Positions 6,148 to 8,971 of a stretch of 8,971 nucleotides of DNA are shown one piece after another (position 1 is the stretch's first letter; every line of letters starts with the position of its first letter). The stretch is from the NCBI GenBank assembly GCA_947461495.1, contig CANHLV010000050.1:1-8971 (forward strand). The letters are read 5' to 3'. Under the pieces are notes generated by a model. That model was given only the letters and a program-made list of their open reading frames with translations. It made no database searches and was not told the DNA's origin. This stretch comes from Chitinophagaceae bacterium. GTDB lineage: Bacteria; Bacteroidota; Bacteroidia; Chitinophagales; Chitinophagaceae. Both the position numbers and the translations under genes were made by a program.

Positions 6148-7683
6148 TTAAAAATATGATTGTTCAGTTAAAAAATGTTGCCAATCGGTAAGCATTTTTC
6201 CTTTTAAAACTCTTGGGAATTTGTGTTGTCCACCTATCTTTCCTTTCTTGGTCATAAAATCCATGAAAGCTTTTTCAGGTAAGGCTTTAACCATAATTGC
6301 TTTCAATGCATGCTTTCTTTCCACTTCATAATCGTCGTTGAGTAATTTTAATTTCTGATCAATTGTTTCAGCCAGCAAATTCTCATCGATTTTATCATCA
6401 GAGGCTACATACCACTGATGAGCAAAGAAGTTGCCGTAAGGAATACCTGAAACTGTGAATTCAGGTATATAAACATTCAAGTCTTGGCAAGCCATTTCAA
6501 TAGCTCGGTTCATATTGTCAACGCTAAGATGTTCGCCAACCAAACTTAAAAAATGTTTTGTCCTGCCGGTAATGATAATTTCATTTTTTTCTTTGTCTAT
6601 AAGTCTTACAGTATCTCCAATAGCATATCTCCAAGCACCTGCATTAGTACTGATGAGAATGGCATAATCTTTATTTTCTTCTATTTCATGAATCATAAAA
6701 GCTTCATGATTTTCAAGAATATTGCCTTCTGAATCAAAATTATTATCATCAAAAGGAACGAACTCAAAGAAAATATTGTTGTTTAAAGCGAGTTGCATAC
6801 CCCTTGTATCTTGTCTGCTTTGATAGGCTAGAAATCCTTCACTGGCAAGATAGGTTTCAATATAAGTAACCGGTTTTTCGAATAATCTTTCAAATCCTTT
6901 TTTATAAGGTTCCATGGCTACACCACCATGAACGTAAAAAGCGAGATTAGGCCATATGTCATGAATGGTTTTAAGCTTGTAAGTTTCAATGATTTTTTCC
7001 ATGCACAATTGTAGCCATGCCGGAACGCCTACGATGAAGCCAATATCCCAGGTGGGAGCTCTCTCAACTATTTCGTCTATTTTTTTACTCCAATCTTTTT
7101 CCTTGGCAATTTTTTTACCGGGTTTGTATAATCCTAACCCCTGAAACCAAAAAGGAATGTTTTTCTGTTGAATACCACTTAGGTCGCCTGCAAAATAGGT
7201 AGCTCCTTTTTGAAGTTGTGTACTTCCGCCAAGCATGAGCCATCCTTTACCGATGGCACTTTTAGGAACATTCTCATATTTGGCCAAGCTGAGTAATTGT
7301 TTGAAACTAGTAATAGTATTGCTTCTGATGAGCTCTTTAGTTATAGGGATGTATTTGCTGGCGGCTTCGCTTGTACCACTACTCAATGCAAAATATTTAA
7401 TTACTCCTGGCCAGCAAACATCTGTAGTACCATCTAAAGTTTTGTGCCACCAATCTTTATATATTTTATCATAATTATAAGTGGGCACCAATTGTTGGAA
7501 TTTTTTGCCTGGATGTTTACTCAATAAAATTTCGTCAAACTTATGTTCTTGACCAAATTGAGTAAATCTTGCTTTACGTAACAGCTTTCTCAATACCCTG
7601 ATTTGCTGCCTTCTGGCATCACGAACAGGAATATTCAGTGCTCTCGCAATAGTAGCCGGTAATTTTATATCAAAAATTGCCAT
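6148..7683 (-). CDS. GH3 auxin-responsive promoter family protein (acyl-adenylating enzyme)
   Basis: Member of the GH3 branch of the ANL adenylating superfamily. Plant GH3 enzymes activate a carboxylic acid with ATP and join it to an amino acid; the bacterial substrates are unknown to me. In the 511-residue protein the motifs appear in order: SSGTS phosphate-binding loop (101-105), YLASEG (278-283), YAIGD (353-357), GRTKHFLSLVGEHLS hinge region (373-387) and GGQHKFPRVL near the C-terminus (484-493). Length is normal. The frame extends 28 codons further, to 7767, but that extension (FIQFNVSFVSALPKK...) is unlike the family and spans the putative promoter, so the ATG at 7683 is chosen. It is the first gene of the minus-strand operon leading to lysE and mtgA. 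Confidence 0.92.
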   Translation of the reverse strand: MAIFDIKLPATIARALNIPVRDARRQQIRVLRKLLRKARFTQFGQEHKFDEILLSKHPGKKFQQLVPTYNYDKIYKDWWHKTLDGTTDVCWPGVIKYFALSSGTSEAASKYIPITKELIRSNTITSFKQLLSLAKYENVPKSAIGKGWLMLGGSTQLQKGATYFAGDLSGIQQKNIPFWFQGLGLYKPGKKIAKEKDWSKKIDEIVERAPTWDIGFIVGVPAWLQLCMEKIIETYKLKTIHDIWPNLAFYVHGGVAMEPYKKGFERLFEKPVTYIETYLASEGFLAYQSRQDTRGMQLALNNNIFFEFVPFDDNNFDSEGNILENHEAFMIHEIEENKDYAILISTNAGAWRYAIGDTVRLIDKEKNEIIITGRTKHFLSLVGEHLSVDNMNRAIEMACQDLNVYIPEFTVSGIPYGNFFAHQWYVASDDKIDENLLAETIDQKLKLLNDDYEVERKHALKAIMVKALPEKAFMDFMTKKGKIGGQHKFPRVLKGKMLTDWQHFLTEQSYF

Positions 7684-7708
7684 TAAGTCAATTTTATAAA
7701 AAAGTATG

Positions 7709-7743
7709 CAAATATAAATTTTCTTGGGCAGAGCAGACACAAA
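7709..7743 (-). promoter_or_regulatory. Putative promoter of the GH3-lysE-mtgA operon
   Basis: On the minus strand a TTTG (7743-7740) is followed after 23 bp by TATATTTG (7716-7709), matching the Bacteroidota -33/-7 pattern TTG...TAnnTTTG at the upper end of the usual spacing. Transcription would start near 7702, leaving a leader of about 19 nt before the ATG at 7683. This supports that start over 7767. Confidence 0.6.
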
Positions 7744-7784
7744 ACTCACATTAAATTGAATGAACATAATTCAGTTAAAATAAG

Positions 7785-7792
7785 TAGGTTTG
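7785..7792 (+). promoter_or_regulatory. Putative -7 element for the S46 peptidase gene
   Basis: TAGGTTTG matches TAnnTTTG on the plus strand, 69 bp upstream of the ATG at 7862. The nearest TTG upstream (7756-7758) is 26 bp away, longer than usual, so the -33 element is doubtful. The leader just before the ATG is A-rich. Confidence 0.4.
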
Positions 7793-7861
7793 TCATCTCA
7801 AAAAATAAGGATAAGGTCTGTTGCTTTTATCTGAAAATTAAAAATTCAAAACAAAACAAAA

Positions 7862-8971
7862 ATGAAAAAGATTTTATTATCGCTCATGCTGATTGTAAAT
7901 ATGCTTTCGTCAAGAGCAGATGAAGGAATGTGGTTACCCATGTTGTTGGGCAAACAAGTTTATAACGACATGGTTAAAAGAGGTTTGAAGCTCACCAAAG
8001 AGCAGTTGTATTCTATCAACAAATCTTCATTGAAAGATGCGATTATAATATTTGGTCGTGGTTGTACAGGTGAAATAGTAAGCGATCAAGGATTGATTTT
8101 TACCAATCACCATTGCGGTTATGATGCGATTACTAAAGCAAGCAGTGTTGATCATAATTATTTGAGAGATGGATTTTATGCTTTCAACAAAGACCAGGAA
8201 ATTCAATCAGATTTAACGGTTCAATTTTTAGATAGAATTGAAGATGTTACTGCTCAAGTAGAAGCAGGATTGAAAGGATTGACTTGGGAAGAAAGGACAA
8301 AAAAATTACAAGAAGTATATAAAGGTATTACTGATAAAGTTGCGGATAAAGAAAATGGCATGTCTGGCAGAATTTACAGCATGTTTAAAGACAACCAATA
8401 CATCATGTATGTATACAAAACGTATAAGGATATACGCTTGGTGGGTACGCCTCCAGAAAGCATTGGAAAATTTGGCGGCGATACCGACAACTGGGAATGG
8501 CCTAGACATACTGGCGATTTTTCAATTTTCAGAGTGTATGCTTCTAAGGATGGTAAGCCAACAGAATATAGTAAAGAAAATGTTCCTTTAAAGCCTAAAA
8601 AATTCCTTCCTGTAAGTATTAAAGGCATTAAGGATGGCGACTACGCTATGATTTACGGATATCCAGGCGGAACCAATCGCTATGAAACCAGCTATGGTAT
8701 TAAGTTGAAAAACGACATTGAAAACCCTTCTTTAGTTGGATTGAGAGACATGCGTTTGAAATACATGCATGAGCAAATGATTAAAGATCCTGCTGTTAAA
8801 TTGAAATTGGCTTCTGATTATGCAGGTATTGCCAACTATTGGAAATTCTTCGACGGAGAAACAAAACAATTGAAAAAGTTCAATACTTACGGACAAAAGC
8901 AGCAGTTTGAAAATGAGTTTACTACTTGGGCCAAAGGCAAATCTGAGTATGAAAATATATTTACCGAGTAC
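7862..8971 (+). CDS. S46 family dipeptidyl-peptidase, 3'-truncated
   Basis: Secreted/periplasmic serine peptidase that removes dipeptides from peptide N-termini (DPP7/DPP11 family), used by Bacteroidota to feed on peptides. The first 370 residues are present and the frame is open to the window edge; the family is about 700-720 residues, so roughly half is missing. A signal peptide (1-19) is followed by the typical mature start DEGMWLP. The chymotrypsin-like fold shows TNHHCGYDAI with the catalytic His at 84 and GGDTDNWEWPRHTGDF (205-220) with Asn210, the equivalent of the substrate amino-terminus binding residue, and the catalytic Asp at 219. Cys68 and Cys85 could form the family disulfide. 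The catalytic Ser and the residue deciding DPP7 versus DPP11 specificity lie outside the window, so the subtype cannot be named. It is divergent from the GH3 operon. Confidence 0.94.
   Translation, partial: MKKILLSLMLIVNMLSSRADEGMWLPMLLGKQVYNDMVKRGLKLTKEQLYSINKSSLKDAIIIFGRGCTGEIVSDQGLIFTNHHCGYDAITKASSVDHNYLRDGFYAFNKDQEIQSDLTVQFLDRIEDVTAQVEAGLKGLTWEERTKKLQEVYKGITDKVADKENGMSGRIYSMFKDNQYIMYVYKTYKDIRLVGTPPESIGKFGGDTDNWEWPRHTGDFSIFRVYASKDGKPTEYSKENVPLKPKKFLPVSIKGIKDGDYAMIYGYPGGTNRYETSYGIKLKNDIENPSLVGLRDMRLKYMHEQMIKDPAVKLKLASDYAGIANYWKFFDGETKQLKKFNTYGQKQQFENEFTTWAKGKSEYENIFTEY

Noticed and set aside
7684..7767. N-terminal extension of the GH3-family protein starting at 7767
   Set aside because: The 28 extra residues are unlike the family and the extension would include the putative promoter at 7709-7743. 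The Met at 7683 gives a normal length.
8306..8628. Several short frames on both strands inside the S46 peptidase region
   Set aside because: The plus-strand frame from 7862 is continuous to the window end with S46 catalytic motifs; the others are overlapping by-products.

Overview
The window looks like a chromosomal segment from a Bacteroidota bacterium, most likely of the Chitinophagales/Sphingobacteriales type. The DNA is AT-rich, and start codons follow A-rich leaders without clear Shine-Dalgarno sequences. TAnnTTTG promoter elements, typical of this phylum, stand in front of several genes. The gene families (S46 dipeptidyl-peptidase, GH3-family protein, Nfu-type scaffold, PnuC plus stand-alone ribosylnicotinamide kinase) fit the same group. 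No rRNA, tRNA, CRISPR array, insertion sequence or prophage gene was seen.

Layout. Bases 1-1948 (+) hold the C-terminal five-sixths of a UvrD/PcrA helicase whose start lies outside the window. Bases 1949-2157 are intergenic and carry two G/C-rich hairpin repeats in opposite orientation. Bases 2158-2757 (+) encode an Nfu iron-sulfur scaffold, closed by a strong intrinsic terminator. Bases 2940-4212 (+) form a two-gene nicotinamide riboside salvage unit: a PnuC transporter, then a NadR-like kinase interrupted in frame by two tandem copies of the hairpin repeat. Converging on it from the minus strand is a four-part operon, read 7683 to 4201: GH3-family adenylating enzyme, LysE-type exporter, an exported protein of unknown function with a TTG start, and the peptidoglycan glycosyltransferase MtgA. 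The last two share one uninterrupted reading frame. Diverging from the operon, 7862-8971 (+) holds the N-terminal half of an S46 peptidase that runs off the window.

How the genes work together. PnuC brings in nicotinamide riboside and the kinase would trap it as NMN for NAD synthesis. The minus-strand operon mixes an acid-adenylating enzyme, a small-molecule exporter and a cell-wall enzyme, so a shared pathway is possible but not shown by the sequence. Most of the window is ordinary housekeeping and envelope genes, and I found no clear new multi-gene system. The two most interesting signals are a family of REP-like hairpin repeats, which has entered one coding sequence and supplies the last codons of another, and the stop-less junction between the unknown exported protein and MtgA, which would put the MtgA catalytic domain on the wrong side of the membrane if made as one chain.
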